Shown here one piece after another: positions 22,520 through 36,100 of a stretch of DNA of 64,000 bases. Numbering within the stretch: position 1 is the first letter of the stretch; each line of letters starts with the position of its first letter. The notes beneath the pieces are model-generated. The model was not told the DNA's origin. It was given only the letters and a program-made list of their open reading frames with translations, and did no database searches. Source of the DNA: Knufia peltigerae (Eukaryota; Ascomycota; Eurotiomycetes; Chaetothyriales; Trichomeriaceae); contig JAPDRN010000040.1 in assembly GCA_030247855.1 (NCBI GenBank), positions 186,001 to 250,000 of the forward strand, given 5' to 3'. The position numbers and the translations under genes are program-made.

Positions 22520-23895
22520 ATGCCGGAGAAGACATTTGAACCTCAAGTTGTTGTCATCGGAGCAGGGCCTGTTGGATGTCTTCTGTCACTGCGTCTTGTC
22601 CGAGCGGGCATTCCAGTCTGTCTGATCGAAAAGGATCCGGAGATTCAACCACATTTCAGGGCTTTGGGGTACCCCGGCTCTACGCATGCCGCGCTCTACA
22701 AAGCAGGCATCTGGGAAGAAGCGAACGAACGAGGCTTCACCAAAGAAGGATTCTCGTGGAGAAAGCCACCTCGGCTGCTGAAGGAGCACGAGACCGAACT
22801 GCCCTGGGGCGATGTCGTGGTGAACTGGAATCCATACATTGACTCGCCACTCAAACCGGGAGATATTGGCTACGGCATGATCGCGCTGCCTCAGAACAAA
22901 TTCAGAGAGATCATCATGCCCAGACTGCTTGCTGCGTCGGACCTCGCCGATGTACGTCTGGGCTACGAGATGGTGAAGCTCAGTCAGAACACGACGAGCG
23001 TGACGGTGACGGCAAAAGGGCCAGGCGGTGAGCACCTCGAGATTACGGCGCCATATCTTGTCGGCGCGGACGGCGCAAAGTCGATGGTGCGAAAGAGTCT
23101 CGGCCAGCATCTGGAGGGCTTCACCTGGCCAGACATCGTGGTCGCAGTGGATGCGTATGTGAATCTCCCAGCACCCGCGGATAGTTTTCCGAGCCTATAC
23201 GTGCTCGACCCCAAGGACTATGCCTTCATGGCCAAGATGGACCGTCCTGGAGAGAATGGAAAAGATCGAGACCTCTGGAGGATGACGATTGCTATGAGCC
23301 CTGAGGAATGTGAGCCTGACGTATTCGATCAGATCTTGAAGGAAAAGATCGAGAGATTGACGCCCGGTCCCAGACCGCTGCGCTACGAATTACTGCGTGC
23401 TCAACCGTATCGTCTCCATCAGCGACATGTCCAGTCCATGCTTCAGGGTCGATGTCTTCTTATCGGCGACGCCGCACATCTGACGAATGTAAGTTGAAAC
23501 CCTTTGTTAGTTCTTGGCTTTTCTCTTGCTGACTGTTGCGATAGCCTTTCGGCGGCCTTGGCCTCACAACTGGCATTTTGGATGCAGACTCTCTTGGCGA
23601 CTCACTGCTTTACGTTCTGAAAGAAGGGCGCTCTGCCGAAATCCTCCAGCGCTGGGCCGATGCTCGCCTTGCGGTTTTCAAGGATATAGTCAGCCCGGCA
23701 GCAACGGAGAACAAGCTCCGGTGCCACGAGACCAGTATGGAAGATCCATATTCTGACCCCTTCTTCAGAATGGTACGCGACAATGCACCGGAGCTCGTTA
23801 CGATGAATCAGGGTTTTCAGAGAATCGTGACGAATATGAGCAAGCTGCTGGGCAAACGGCCCGAGCTGGGTCCAGATCCCTGGGCAGCCTTGTGA
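22520..23895 (+). CDS. FAD-dependent aromatic monooxygenase 1 (PF01494 / phenol hydroxylase-like)
   Basis: Two exons (22520-23488, 23545-23895) give 439 residues. The dinucleotide fold VVVIGAGPVG has glycines G14, G16 and G19. The DG motif (VGADGAKS) contacts NAD(P)H and FAD, and the GD motif with LIGDAAHLTN ends at residue 323, where the intron splits it from PFGGLGL. This architecture is that of group A flavin hydroxylases acting on phenols or salicylate-like rings using NAD(P)H and O2. It lacks a C-terminal thioredoxin-like domain found in larger phenol hydroxylases. A TTG 21 bases upstream is not used as start. It sits between the SnoaL-like protein and an MFS pump. Confidence 0.94.
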
Positions 23896-24275
23896 TCAAT
23901 GTTTCATTCTGTGGTGTAACATGTACAAAGGTTAAGGCTCTCGGGGTGACGCAGAATGGAGGACCCTTCATCGTGCAAATGTATCAAGAGAACATCTTGT
24001 GAACGCGGGACCTAGAAATGATAGTCACGTTGAGTTCTTGATAGGATACGAGGATTGGTCCTCTCTTCACAAATTGCAATGGAAATGACCTTTCTTGGGA
24101 CCATCTCAAAAAAGTGCAGGATCCCGTTGAGCTCGAATACTGGACGAGGTGCGGATCTCTCTCTTCGCAACAAGCAATCAATCGTGCATACAATCAAGAT
24201 ACTGAGTCGCTGAAAGTCCAGGCCAAAGCCGATAGCACCATGTACTGTACTTCCTTGTTGCTTCGATCAAGTTCT
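23896..24275. other. Convergent 3' ends, 380 bases
   Basis: The 3' flanks of flavin monooxygenase 1 and the first MFS pump face each other here. No gene or repeat is visible. Confidence 0.45.
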
Positions 24276-26120
24276 TCATGCCTCTGTACTATGTCGAGTC
24301 GTCACTTTCTCCACCGGACTCACAGCCCCCACAACCTCAACTGGAGCGTCAATGTGCAGGTTGAATTCGCTCTTTGGATCTCGGATGAAAAGAGACGCTG
24401 TAATCAATATCAGCCACGTTGCGAGAGTGAATGGCAGACTATGTAAGCTGCTTACCAATAAGCGCTGCTGCCGCGAATGATCCAGCAGTTACCCAAACAT
24501 AACGGAAACAAACAACATACGTCTCTTTCACGGCCAAAGCACCTGCCGCAATGATGGCCTCGTTGACATGGGGAATGTGTGCCAGAGCCGTTTGGTTGTC
24601 GGCAGTAATTGCTCCAATAAATGGTCCAAGTGAAGATTCAGGCAATCCCAGTGGCAGAGTTGCAGCCGCGATCTTGGGCCCTAGATTATTGCTCATACAG
24701 GAATTAAAGACGGCATTGTATATAGCCAGACCGACTGTGCCTCCCAGGTTACGAACGGCAATCACCAATCCTGTTGTCGTTGAGATCAATTCAGGAGGGG
24801 TTGCGAACTGCGCCAGGGTCATGAGGCATACGATGCACAGTGCAAGGCCACTGCCGGCAATCACGGGATAACCCCAGAAATTTGCAGGATCAGTGTGCAC
24901 GTTGACCGTAGCAATTGTTGCAAAGAAGGCCACAAACAACAGGAGCGCAAACATAGCAGGTGGCCGTAGAGTCTTGGTGTGGTAAGACCAGGCGCCGCCG
25001 ACTGCGGAGATCGGTATGCTTGCGATGAAAGCAATACCAAAATGCAGGCCTATCATCAACGGGTCCGTCGTGAAGAGTATGCTGGTTTCAAATGGGAGAT
25101 AGTTGTTGAATGAGAAGAATGAGAGTCCCTCGGCAAAGAGACAGCCCAATGCGATTGGGAAGTTTCGATGGCGGAAGAGACTGTGGTGGATCATGCCGTC
25201 CTTTTTGATAAAACACACATAAAGGACCAGACATATGAGAAGGACAACACCAACTGCAAAAGGCGCCGACACGCGGGCATCCGACCATGGATACGGGTTT
25301 TGTGACCAGGACAGTCCAATGCAGAACAGAACCAGTCCCGACGTGAGAAGAAAGTATGCGGGCCAGTCGAGCTGGCGCATCTTTTCCTTGAATGTAAGAT
25401 TCTTTTGCAGGTCTCGAGGAGGTGGATGGTAGAGTAATCCCGTGGCGAGGGCGCCTAAAGCGAAAACGCCAGCACAGATGTAGAAGTAGATGCGGAAGTT
25501 GGCATTGTGGCCGTATCGTGTCAAGCCGCCGCCAATCAGTAACGCAACAAGAGCCGCGGCGGCGCCCACGAAGTTGACAAAGGCCTGGGCATAGGATCTG
25601 AGCTTGCGAGGTACAACCTCCGAGGAGACCGTCGGGATAAGGGGCTGAGCTCCAAAGGCTATTCCGCTGAAGGTGAAGCCGACCAGCAATGTCCCAACAT
25701 TTTGAGCTCGAGAGATGATGAGACTGCCGACAACGCCCATGCTGGTGCAGAAGATGAGCAGCCATTTTCGGCCCCAATAGTCGGCAGCTTGGCTGATAGG
25801 CGGAGACAAAACTGTTGTGACTATGGTAATGATGGATGTGAACCAAACGGTTTTGTCCTCCCCACCAACGACAGCAGTGATATTGCGAGCCAGGGATCCA
25901 GAACCCACAACGCTGATGAGCTGAGCGACGTAAACCAAGTTGATTGCCTAGACACGTCCATATCAGTTGGATATGACCAGGAAAATATAAGGAAGGAGAT
26001 ACATACCACGATGAGCAAGTAGGTCTTGATATGGATCTCTCCATTAGCCTCTTGCCCTATGGGCAGCTCCTCGAGCTCGTCCTGTGAAGATTTCTCTATC
26101 ATGCTCTCGAGTGTCTTCAT
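24276..26120 (-). CDS. MFS efflux pump 1, TRI12 family (DHA-type, 14 TM)
   Basis: Three exons (26120-26007, 25947-24456, 24397-24276) give 575 residues. After a 30-residue acidic cytosolic start come many hydrophobic helices. The A-like motif ADYWGRKW follows helix 2, and SSEVVPRKLRSYAQA and NPYPWSDARV are typical of fungal TRI12/siderophore-type transporters. The C-terminal FIRDPKSEF...DAPVE block is made by the last intron and is shared with the second pump in this window. It would export a toxic metabolite or drug using the proton gradient. Its closest relation in the window is the gene at 37277-39144 (same intron positions, same C-terminal ending), which points to an old duplication. The substrate is probably an aromatic of this cluster (inference). 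Confidence 0.93.
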
Positions 26121-26642
26121 TTTTCAACTGGTTATGAAGAGCAAAAGAGTATCAATGAGGTCTGCGTTGGATGCCAGAAGTTATATCTTTCTCGTGAACT
26201 TGGCAGTCAAAAAATGACGAGTAGCGTGAGAGTCCACAGTATGTAAAGTCTGGAGTGGATTTGTGGGGTGGCTTGGGGATAATGAAACCAACTTAGAACA
26301 CGGTTTCGAGCCGAGTTACAATCCGTTGCCCATCGACAAGCCATCACATGGACCATTACAGCTGCTCGAACAGCATGAGCTGGGACAGAGTCATTCTAGT
26401 CAGCCGCGGGCCGGGGGGTGGGGGTAGATTCAAGGAGGCACGGATCGGAGACAAAATTCTGCTGATGATTAACGCCTGATTATTCAGTGGCCTTCTTAGT
26501 AGGACAAATATTTCACTAACGCGGCAAGGTTGCACAAAAAAGAGAAGTGGCTGTCAACGCTCCTGCTAGGAGACGATGGGAATTGTACGAAGTAGTTTCA
26601 TGTTAAAAAAGGTCACTGGGAAAAGTATTGCACTCATTCATA
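26121..26642. promoter_or_regulatory. Promoter of MFS pump 1
   Basis: About 520 bases, with a G-rich stretch near 26405-26425 (CCGCGGGCCGGGGGG-like) and a CGG-N7-CCG pair within the ACGGTTTCGAGCCG segment near 26300. No gene is visible. Confidence 0.4.
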
Positions 26643-28595
26643 TCAGGTATACCGGATGGGTATTCTCAGAAAACTATCGTACTCCCCACCGGTGTGAACG
26701 ACGTGTACCCCATTTTCCGGGTTATGGTCCTCAGGTTCGGTCATCGTCATAGCCTTTGTCTCAGGCAGACATTTACTATGCCCTGAGACTCTCAACATGA
26801 TGCCTTCACCAGCAGCAAAAACCATGCCTATCGGCCACATAGGGATTTCCAAGCGCACAACTGTATTTACTGGGACCGGCTCGGAGCAATCGTGGCGGTA
26901 GAATGGTTGATCACCTAGGTAGTGCTGAGGCTCAATGGATACACGGTGGGAAGCGCGCAACATGCCGGTACCTCCCAAGTATGTTGAAACATTGGTTTGA
27001 TCTTGGGGAGGAATAGGTGTAGGCGTAGGATAGTTATGATGCACCAGCAGTTCCCCATCGACAGACAGTTTACGCAGTTGTATATGAACGTCCATATCCT
27101 CGGCCGAGGCTGTCGATATGTGCAAACTTACGAGCGGATATCCACTCAGCTCACAAGCACGCAGAAAGGTATATGTAAAGTCCGCCGAGCCAGATAGATT
27201 GTGCGAGGGGTACGATACCTGTGACTCGTCTTTGGGACTACTTTCTTGCATGGCGAAAGTAGATGCATTGAGGTGCAGAACCTGCTGGTCAAATCCTGGA
27301 GGCGGGTAGCTCTCTGTCGGGCGCTCAATAATCGATTTGGCCTTACTGCCGTCCATGGCGAGCAGTGAGAGTCGTACTCGAGGTGTTTCTTCCCAACCAT
27401 TTTGAAGACCCTTGGCGTAGCGATCGTAGAAACGCTGAAGATCGTCGTTCATGTCTGCTCGATACAGGTCGTGCCACTCCTGATAAGGATGGACACGAAG
27501 CCATTTGTCTTTGGTTTCCATGGTGAGGAATGACTCGAACGACCCGAAACCGTGCAACATGCTCGAGTAAGATGCAGTCAGATATACAGGAATGCAGTCA
27601 ATTCGACTGACGTGGACCCGCTTTGATGCCCAGTAGTCGTCGTAGAGTGGGTGTTCTTTTGTCATTGTAGGCATGTCCTCGGCAGAGTGGCGTCCTGCAA
27701 AACTAGCCATGATCATCTGATTGAACTTGGCTATCTGTGGTGCACCACCGCGACATCTCGACTGTTGATAGATATCAGTGGCACCTTCCCAGGGAGCAAT
27801 GGCCTTGAGTGCTGGGTGTTTCAGCCGGGATGCGAAGTTGATCTGGGCGATAGCGAGCCAAGAATTTCCTCTAATCAAACGTTAGCCTCTAGATCCTGGG
27901 ATTACGAGGATATACTAACGCCATAACGACCGATCCATTACTCCATGGCCGTTCATTTATCCACGATATTGTGTCATAGATGTCTTCCGCCTCCTATCCA
28001 CACATATGTTAGCGATGAGATCGATGGAGCAATCGAAGCGACCGACCTGTTGACCCCAGAAAATTGCATCCCCTTCTGAATCACCGATCCCTCGACTGTC
28101 GATATTCACAATAGCATAGCCTCGCTCAGACCATTCAGCCGGATCAAGACCTTCAAACTTGTGATACCCAGAGACTCGTTCTCTAGGAACACCACAATTA
28201 TGAGGCCCCATATTCTCGTAGTGCAAGAGCCCTGCGCAACAAGAAGGGTACTCGTACTTAGTAAATTGAACACTACTTAAGAAGTGTCAACGTTAATAGG
28301 AATTGAACCCACCATTGCCAGTTTTACCGTAAGGTCCCCAAAGAAGCACGGCTGGAACTTGGTTGATCTCAGAATCTGCTGGTCGGAAGACATCTGTGCA
28401 TAGTTTTACACCGTCCCGCATTGGCACCGCAGAGTCACGATCGTATGCAGTGTCGCAACCAAAAGGTCTTCTTCCTTCACTCTTGACATGGCCTGCTTTC
28501 AAGATAGTCGTTCCAGGCTTGAAACCAGAGTATACGTATGGGCCATAAGTCTCAGGGGTTGGGAGCTTGACTTTCCGGACAGTGAAACCTGCCAT
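26643..28595 (-). CDS. CocE/NonD-family alpha/beta hydrolase (X-Pro dipeptidyl-peptidase S15-like)
   Basis: Four exons (28595-28313, 28231-28047, 27993-27920, 27870-26643) give 589 residues. The MRDGVKLCTDVFRP opening and the VLLWGPYGKT loop are family hallmarks. The nucleophile is S184 in GNSWLA, which is only formed by splicing exon 3 to exon 4, and a downstream beta-sandwich (X-Pro_DAP C) domain follows from about residue 370. CocE relatives hydrolyse acyl esters such as cocaine, glutaryl-7-ACA or plant esters. Here it may release an aromatic acid from an ester, feeding the CoA ligase. No secretion signal is seen, so it is likely cytosolic. It is divergent from the regulator at 29430. Confidence 0.93.
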
Positions 28596-29429
28596 GATCT
28601 TCGCCGAATGCAGGATCTTCTTTGCTGACCTGCTTGTATTCAACTTCTTGATTGCTTTGAAGTGTATGTATCTTTCTTTATCGACTGGAAGTTCTTTTAT
28701 TGAGCAGTGCCGAGATCAGCCGATGTTGCGGGCTGTGAAACCTTGCTTGAACCCGTGTTCAGCTTCCCCCACCCCCACCGGGACGCAACTCGTTCGATCC
28801 CAGACAGTCTCTGCGACTCACAGCATTCCCACATACTACAGAGAAATTGTCCCGATGCCTGATAAGCGAAACCAGGGGTGAATCTGGGGTGCTGACAAAC
28901 CTGTTTCTTTCCTGGGGGCGTGTTGTGATAACGAGCCCCGTTCAATCTCGTGGGTCGTACTGCATTTTTGCGGTACTCGGCTTCATCTATGTTGAAGAAG
29001 TCAAATATATGGTACATCACTGCGGTGTAACCAATAGCTTTTCAAATGAGCCTCTTCAGTGCATGTCATTGCTGAATGAATGCTGGTTATCCCCCTGGGG
29101 TCTTATGCATCCATCTGTGGCTTGTTGACGAGGCAGATAGCAAGAGGGTCGACCTTTCATTTCATGACATTAATTGTCTTCATCACGTCTCATTGGGCCG
29201 CAACTGCAAAATCATATATACCATTGTTGAGAGCATGCATCTTGTAAGGTGAATCAGAGAGGAGGATGTGAGGAGGCTGAACCGTGAGCATGTGGATGTA
29301 AACTTGTCTCCATTCAGGTTAGTGTAATCTGCAGCGTTTAAGAGGGGTAGTTTCTCGTACTTTATGACTTCCAACCTTCATACATTCATACGACTTGTAC
29401 TGTTAGATCAAGCTCTGCTGGCTGGCGAA
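28596..29429. promoter_or_regulatory. Shared divergent promoter, CocE hydrolase / C2H2-Zn2Cys6 regulator
   Basis: 834 bases between head-to-head starts. A CGG-N4-CGG pair lies at 28971-28980, about midway. It belongs to a small group of similar sites in other divergent promoters here. No gene is supported inside. Confidence 0.5.
28971..28980 (+). promoter_or_regulatory. CGG-N4-CGG candidate Zn2Cys6 site (CGGTACTCGG)
   Basis: Two CGG triplets on the same strand separated by TACT, 376 bases from the hydrolase ATG and 450 from the regulator ATG. It fits CGGWRYTCGG, a pattern I derived from four intergenic sites in this cluster. Binding is untested. Confidence 0.35.
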
Positions 29430-32370
29430 ATGACGCCTCAACCAAGGCTACGGTATTGCTGCCAACACTGCGATCAAACTTTCTCTCGCAAAGAGCATCT
29501 GAATCGGCACCAGTCGAAGCGTATTGCCGAATTGCCCCAAACCTGTTAAGAGATGACCACATACTGACTCCCTTGTCTTACTAGACGGCCAACGCCGTAG
29601 CTTCAAATGCACAGACTGCTCTTCAGAGTTTACGCGCAGGTAAGACTCCGTTGATGTTTTCCTTGTGGCATCACCAATGTTCATTCTCTACAGCGATGTC
29701 CTTCAACGACACCAAGCCCTTCATCAACCGGTTGTCGGCGAGATCTTGCTGAGGAACCCAGTCATGAATCAGGACTTGGATGACGCAGTTCAGCAATCGT
29801 CTGTCTTCAAGGAATCACGTACAGCCGTCGCCTGCGACAGGTGTGCTAAAGCAAAGATCCGATGCAGCGGACAATTGCCTTGCCACCAGTGCATAAACCG
29901 GTCATTGGAATGCACCTTAAACCGACCTCACGTCTCTCGCAAAAGACGCCATCTGTCTTCAAGTCATACCACTTCAGCATTTACTGCCGATCGCATATCG
30001 CCTTCCATATCCCGCTCAACAGCACAAAATAAACAAGACCCCGCCTCGGCCAGCGGTTGGGGCCACACAATCGAAAAACCTGTCGCTACAATGCCATCGA
30101 GCCCTAATCATAATATAAACCAGCTGTGCCTTCATGTCGACGACGATTCAAATTTCCAAAATGGACAGGAGCAGGAAATGGCACCTCCAAATGAGTTCGA
30201 TCTCAACTTTCCGAGTCCTAGGTACTTCTTTCCCTTAGATGCTACATGGCCTTTGGATGATTTGAATGCTTTCGATGAGAATAGTCCATATTCTACGCAA
30301 GGCTATCCACAGCTCTTCTGGAGATTCGACCAAGATGTAAGCTCAGCGCTTGTCGACAATGCAGATCTCGGCGTGGCTGGAAAAGACGTGACTGAGAAAC
30401 CGGCGGACTCGAAGACAAAGTCTAATTCAGTTACTACCAGCAGCCCTTATGCTCAATCCCCATTTATTTACTCCTTCAGAGCTGGACCGGTGATCAAAAT
30501 CCCGAAGTTGATTCAATTTTTGCAGAGCCAAGCCATCTGGAAGCGATTGAACTTTGCATTTTCATCAAATGAACCGCCCGAGTCTACACCTTCGAGGATT
30601 GTTGAGCCTGTGAGAGATGCTATCGTCGCGAAGATATACACCATGCTCTCAAAATTGATCGAGAAGGACACTAGCAGGAAAATCCCTCATCTTTTCCCGC
30701 CCTTGAAGACTATTCAACATCTACTGGACACCAGCCGGAAGACCTTATGTCCGTTCTATCAGGTCGTACATCCAACCGCTTGGGTTGAGTCGAGCTGGGA
30801 CAGCGATGAGCCCTATGCAGACAGTGGTCTCTTTTTCACGTCGCTCATGGCGCTCGGCTGCATGCTCGCTCCAGTGGAGGAAGCCCGTTCGTTCTCTGTT
30901 GAGCTCGCTTATCTGGTGCGATACAACATCGTGGAGAATGCTGCCCTGGACGAAGCTCACCTCATTGATAAGTGGGTGATCACCGCATGGATCATGAACG
31001 TGGTATATAATGCTTGGTCTGGGAACAAGAGACACATGGAGCTAGCAGAAGCATATCAGGGAACATTTAGTGCTGTATGTTCTGCCAATGACATGTTATA
31101 TCACGAATCAAAACTAACCATTGTCATAGTTCTTTCTGAGACGTGGTTACTACGACGCCATACCCCCCTCCAGCAACCAGAGCCTTGAAACGAACCTTGC
31201 ATCTTGGTCTTCCTGGATTGACACAGAAAGAAGGCGCAGGTAAGATGAGCGGAGAGAAGACAACGAACTTACACTCACCATTGTCGCAGATTTTGCCAAG
31301 TATGGTATATCCTTGAGCAGGAAATCAGTCTCTTTTACTGCGTTACACCTTCAATTGACTTCACAAAAATTCGTTGTCCCATGCCGGTGGCAGACGCGTT
31401 CTTCTTGGCAGAGACCGAGGAGGAATGGGAAGCTCTGGTTCTGGAGGCATCAGAAGAGGGAAAATCTAGCACTATACTTCGTCCACTTTCACTAGCAACC
31501 TTTCATGTCCTCTTCTTGCGACCCGACTTCTTGCAATTGGACATTTCAGTAACACCACTTCAGTTGCGTCTACTGCTTTCAGCTATCCAGGCCCGGATCA
31601 CACAATACTCTCTGACACATCGCTGGATCCCCGTTGAAGAAAGATTTACATCTTCTAGTGATGTCTACAACGACGGCAATTTCCTCCTTCTTCGCCAGCA
31701 GGAGGAATTTGAGAATATGCTCCTGAAGTGGAATACCTTGGCCAGTCGTGTTTTTGAGCAACATCCCAACTCCGACCAAGAACTGCCATGCTATCTGACG
31801 GCACAGATGGTGTGGCTAGAGATATGTATCTGCTTCGACGACATCCAGATGATTGCTGGAAAGGAGGGCTTCGAGACAGGGAGGCTCTACCTTCCACGCC
31901 TCAGACACTGGGTCCGGAATTCGATGGCGCGAAAAGCCATCGCACACGCAGGAAATGTTCTCAACCTTGTCATGCGCAGTGACTCGCACGTCCTAAGGCC
32001 GATTTGGTGGCCTTTAGCAGTCTGTCGGGCTGCTCTGGTACTATGGTGTTATAGCGTCGGTCTGTTTGTCGACACCGACACCACCACTGGAGTGGACCCG
32101 GCGTCATTGGCCCGCTCTGTTCTGGTCTCTCTGAACGTTCCCGGCAATCTCCATAATCCCATTGGCAGAATTGTTCAACAAGGAGAAGGGATGCCATGTA
32201 TTCAGGACTCAAGGGGAACCTTCGTACCTCTACATGACATTCCCGGTGTTCTGGACTTGTGTATAAGACTGCTTGAGAACCCACCAGGTTACAATTCGCC
32301 CATTCTTGGAAGTATGCATCAGTTTCTACAAGACATTAAGCAATGCGGAGTGCCCTACTCGCCCTTGTAG
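29430..32370 (+). CDS. Transcription factor with two C2H2 fingers and a Zn2Cys6 cluster
   Basis: Exons 29430-29520, 29585-29639, 29694-31074, 31130-31239 and 31290-32370 give 905 residues. Finger 1 has C11, C14, H27, H31; its last His codon is split by intron 1. Finger 2 has C39, C42, H55, H59. The Zn2Cys6 cluster is C96, C99, C106, C112, C115, C122. An Arg/Ser/Pro-rich linker precedes a Fungal_trans (PF04082)-type middle homology region from about residue 280 to 600. Tandem C2H2 plus Zn2Cys6 DNA-binding units are known from some fungal metabolite regulators but are uncommon. It is divergent from a cluster hydrolase and is a prime candidate pathway regulator. An upstream ATG-less frame was not used. 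Confidence 0.93.
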
Positions 32371-33158
32371 TACTGTGTATATGAGGATTTAAGATAGACT
32401 TACTCAGTGCCGCCGAACAGACTTAGTTGGACACTGCTAAATCTCATTCTATAGGAGTATATAGTGAGCATATGAGGGACGTCATGTCCGCCTCAGGAGT
32501 TATTGGCAATGCCTCAAATTGGCCTCCTTAGGCCCCGTTGTCAGACATGAACATCACGTAACGTAGCATTATATTCGTTTGTGATTTTGAGATAGTCGAC
32601 TAGACAGCCGACATTCCAATCGTTTCCTTCCACCATGACCGCATTTGCTGCATCTTCTACGCAGACTCTATCCAGTCTTCGAGAGCCATTTGCCCCCACG
32701 TCTTGGTGGGCGCGCCATCCTCATCGACTGAAATTCAGGCACAAGAACAGTATCGGAAGGAATAAGACCGAATTTCCTCAGACTTTCGAGCCATCGCTGG
32801 CGGAGTGTCTTTGGTCCGTTGTTTTCACCCTCTCGTACTTCTTGATAGGATCAAGTGGCGCTTCAAGCGGCCAATGAGGTGCCTAAAGTGGCAGATATGC
32901 AAAAAAGTTCGATTCAGGAGGTAGCAAAGCTAGTATTTCAGCTGCTGATGATGAATGTGACGAATCGGTCGCCCCTCTTTTCTCTCTTCGCTGTCCTTTA
33001 GATAGTCCATTAACGCTTCCGTGCAGTTATCAGTGCTGTGGAAGCCCTTGAGCAGCTGTTTAGGGGTGACAAGCTCATTGTCTCGATAGTACATATCATT
33101 GGATGAAAGATGCCATAATCCAAGTTGATGTCCTTGAAGCATAATTCAAAACTGTCGT
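32371..33158. other. Convergent 3' flanks, 0.8 kb
   Basis: Between the stops of the regulator and the P-type ATPase. Plus-strand frame 32635-32877 (80 codons) and minus-strand frames near 32930-33195 are open but show no domain. I see no repeat or RNA gene. Confidence 0.45.
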
Positions 33159-36100
33159 TTACCAGGCAATCCTTGCAAGAAACCCGTGGGGCCAAATCCT
33201 CACCGCCAACTTTCTCAGCTCATCCATGGAAAGAATACCCAGAGCCAGCGGCAATGGTATGAACCAAAACTCGAGGGGTGCACTTGCAGTGTTGAAGAGG
33301 CTCTGAATGCCTGGTTCTTGTGTCACAAATATCGCTATGGCTAGAGAAACCATTACCGAGGCCAATAGCCAAGGGTTCCTTCTCTGCTTGCGGAAAGGGT
33401 CAGCCTGCAAGATCGACAGCTTCTTGTTGCGGATCGACAAGATGTTTCCCCACTGTAAAATCACCAGTGTGATGAAATAGACGGATTGGCCGGTAACATT
33501 GAAGTGCGTGAGTTCGGCTTGAGTGTAGCCATGAAAGCCTGCCGAGTACTTCTCAAAGGCAAACCACAAGTCCCCAATGGGAATCTTAGCATGTCGCCAA
33601 TAGTACAAGAAGTACATCGAGTGAGCGATCACGGTTTCCATGACGCCCATGAAAAGGTATGATTGTCCATAGATGCGCAGATTGATCAAATGTTCTTTTT
33701 TCCGGTCCCGGGGTGGTAAGCTCAGAAGATCAAACTCTTCCTTTTCCATGATCAGGCTCAGCGAGCAGAATAGATCCGTGAAGACGCAAATGATGATCAT
33801 CAAGAACGACGACAGTGGCAACGGAACTCCAAAAAAGACGTTGAGCAAGACTGGCCAGATCTCAGACCAACTACCTGCTGGTAAGAGGTAGCCAATGACC
33901 TTCTGCAAGTTCTGAAAGACAAGTCGGCCAAGTCTGATGCCATCGACAATGGAACTGAACTGGTCGAGTAGCACCAGATCCGCAGCTTCAAGCGAAACGT
34001 CGCTGCCATTAACCATAGCAATACCGACGTCTGCTGCCTTCAGGGCTGGTGCGTCATTGACGCCATCCCCAGTCACTGCCGTAGAGAATCCGCGATGCTT
34101 CAGCTCCTTGACGATGCGTAATTTGTGCTCAGGAGTGCATCGCCCGAATACCACTTCTTCGTATGCACAGGTGAGGTCCCAGTCGCCTTCCTCAAGTTTG
34201 TTAATCTGGTCTCCCTCCAATAGCAAACTTTGGTTGCTAAATACTTCTGGGGAGATTTCCTGCTTGGTGGCGCTGCGGCGTCGGCGCAAGATGGTGTCAA
34301 AGTTGTCGGGGTCGCGCTCTCCTGAGAAAATGCCTGTTTGCCGTGCGATGGCAGCGCCAGTAAGCCCAAAATCCCCTGTCATCATGAAAAAACGAATACC
34401 TGCCCTCCGGCAAGCCGCTACCGTAACCGCAGCCTCCGGACGAGGAGGATCGAAGATACCAACAATCCCTATGACAGTAAGATCCTGGATCGCAGACCCT
34501 TGCAATTCTTGTGCAAAGCCATTCGAACCAACTGCGTTCGAAGGTGTGAGCTCTTTCTGACACAACAAGATGACACGCTCTGCATTGCGAGACATCTTTG
34601 TCTGACACCCCATCAGATCCGCTCTGGCGATGTCGTCCAACTCCAGGATTTTTCCACCTTGATAGGACCAGTAACTCGTACATTTCGGCAAGAGCACATC
34701 GGGTGCGCCCTTGACCAGCATAAGGTGTGGGGGTTCCTCAGAACACCGTTCCTGAGAGTAATTGTGCACCGTGACCATGAATTTATTTTTCGAATTGAAC
34801 GCAATTTCACCCAATTTTGCATGAGTATTGCGTACCTCGATGCCTGGCCGCGCTGCTTCTGCAAAACGTAAGATTGCGCCGTCGGTAGCATTGCCCTGTG
34901 TCAGACGATCTTCGGCAGGCTATGTGAAGGATAAAATCAGCCAGGATCCAATGAATATGGGACGCGCTAGAGGGGTTCCAGAAAGGTCGACTGGTTATGC
35001 AATGCAAATGAGAGTGACTTACCTTATCCAAAGACAGAGGATCGAATGTTGCTTCATTGCATAAGTGAGCTGCTTTATGCAATGCTTTCAAGGGTCGCGA
35101 TTCCTCATTATCGTTGAATACCGTTGTGGCATCACTCGCCGACATTAAATGGTCCACGAATCCCACAGTTGTGACTCTCATTTGATTTTTAGTTAGAGTG
35201 CCAGTCTTATCAGAGCACAACACTTGGACGCAACCCAGGGTTTCGACTGTAGCGAGACTTTTTGGCAAGACGTTGGCAGCTTTCATCCGGCGAGCAATCA
35301 TCATCAACGTCAATGCCACGCCAACCGGCATACCCTCCGGGATGAAGGCCACAACGCACCCCATAACATCGTTCAACATAGCGACAACGTTCATGAATGC
35401 AAAGTGATCCACTCGCAACCAACCAACCCATGTAAACAGGATCAAGGTTGCGAGGAAAGCGGTCAAGCAGCAAATGATTCTGACGAAGCGCGTAATTTCG
35501 CGTTGTATGGCTGTTGGCCCTTCTTTGATTTCAGACGTAGCTGTGGCAATCGCCCCCATGACCGTGTTGGGTCCGGTATAGATGACAAGTCCTATAGCGC
35601 TTCCATTGGTGACCATGGTGCCTAGTAATGCTATGTTCCGAGTTTCCAAGAAGTTGTCATCGGTGGCTGCGCTTGCACCTTCAATTTCCTCGCTTTCTCC
35701 CGTCAACGCGGACCTGTCGAACCGAACATCGTCAGAATTTTTGATGAGGCGCAGGTCTGCGGGAACCTTATTGCCAATGCTTATCCGAACGATGTCTCCA
35801 ACGACCAAATCGCTTGTTTGAATCTTCGTGTAATTGCCATCACGAAGCGCAAAAGCATCCGACGGCAGCATGTCGAGAATAGAGTTCATGGTCTTATGTG
35901 TTGACCAATCTTGAAACGCCGAGAAGCTGGCCTGAAGAAGGATGACGATGATGACAAGCACGGCGAGCCCAAGGTTGTACGGCGCGGGATCTGGATCGCC
36001 CAGTGGTCTCCAGCAAATGAAGAAGATGATAACACCAACCCAAAGAATCGAGCAAAAGCCACCGAAGACATAGCCGAGCAACTTCTTCCAATAATTTGTT

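Noticed and set aside
25088..26044. Minus-strand open frame of 318 codons inside MFS pump 1
   Set aside because: Same strand but another frame. It lacks membrane helices and overlaps the pump's conserved coding frame.
33937..34560. Plus-strand open frame of 207 codons over the ATPase
   Set aside because: Antisense shadow of the P domain (TGDGVNDAP region).
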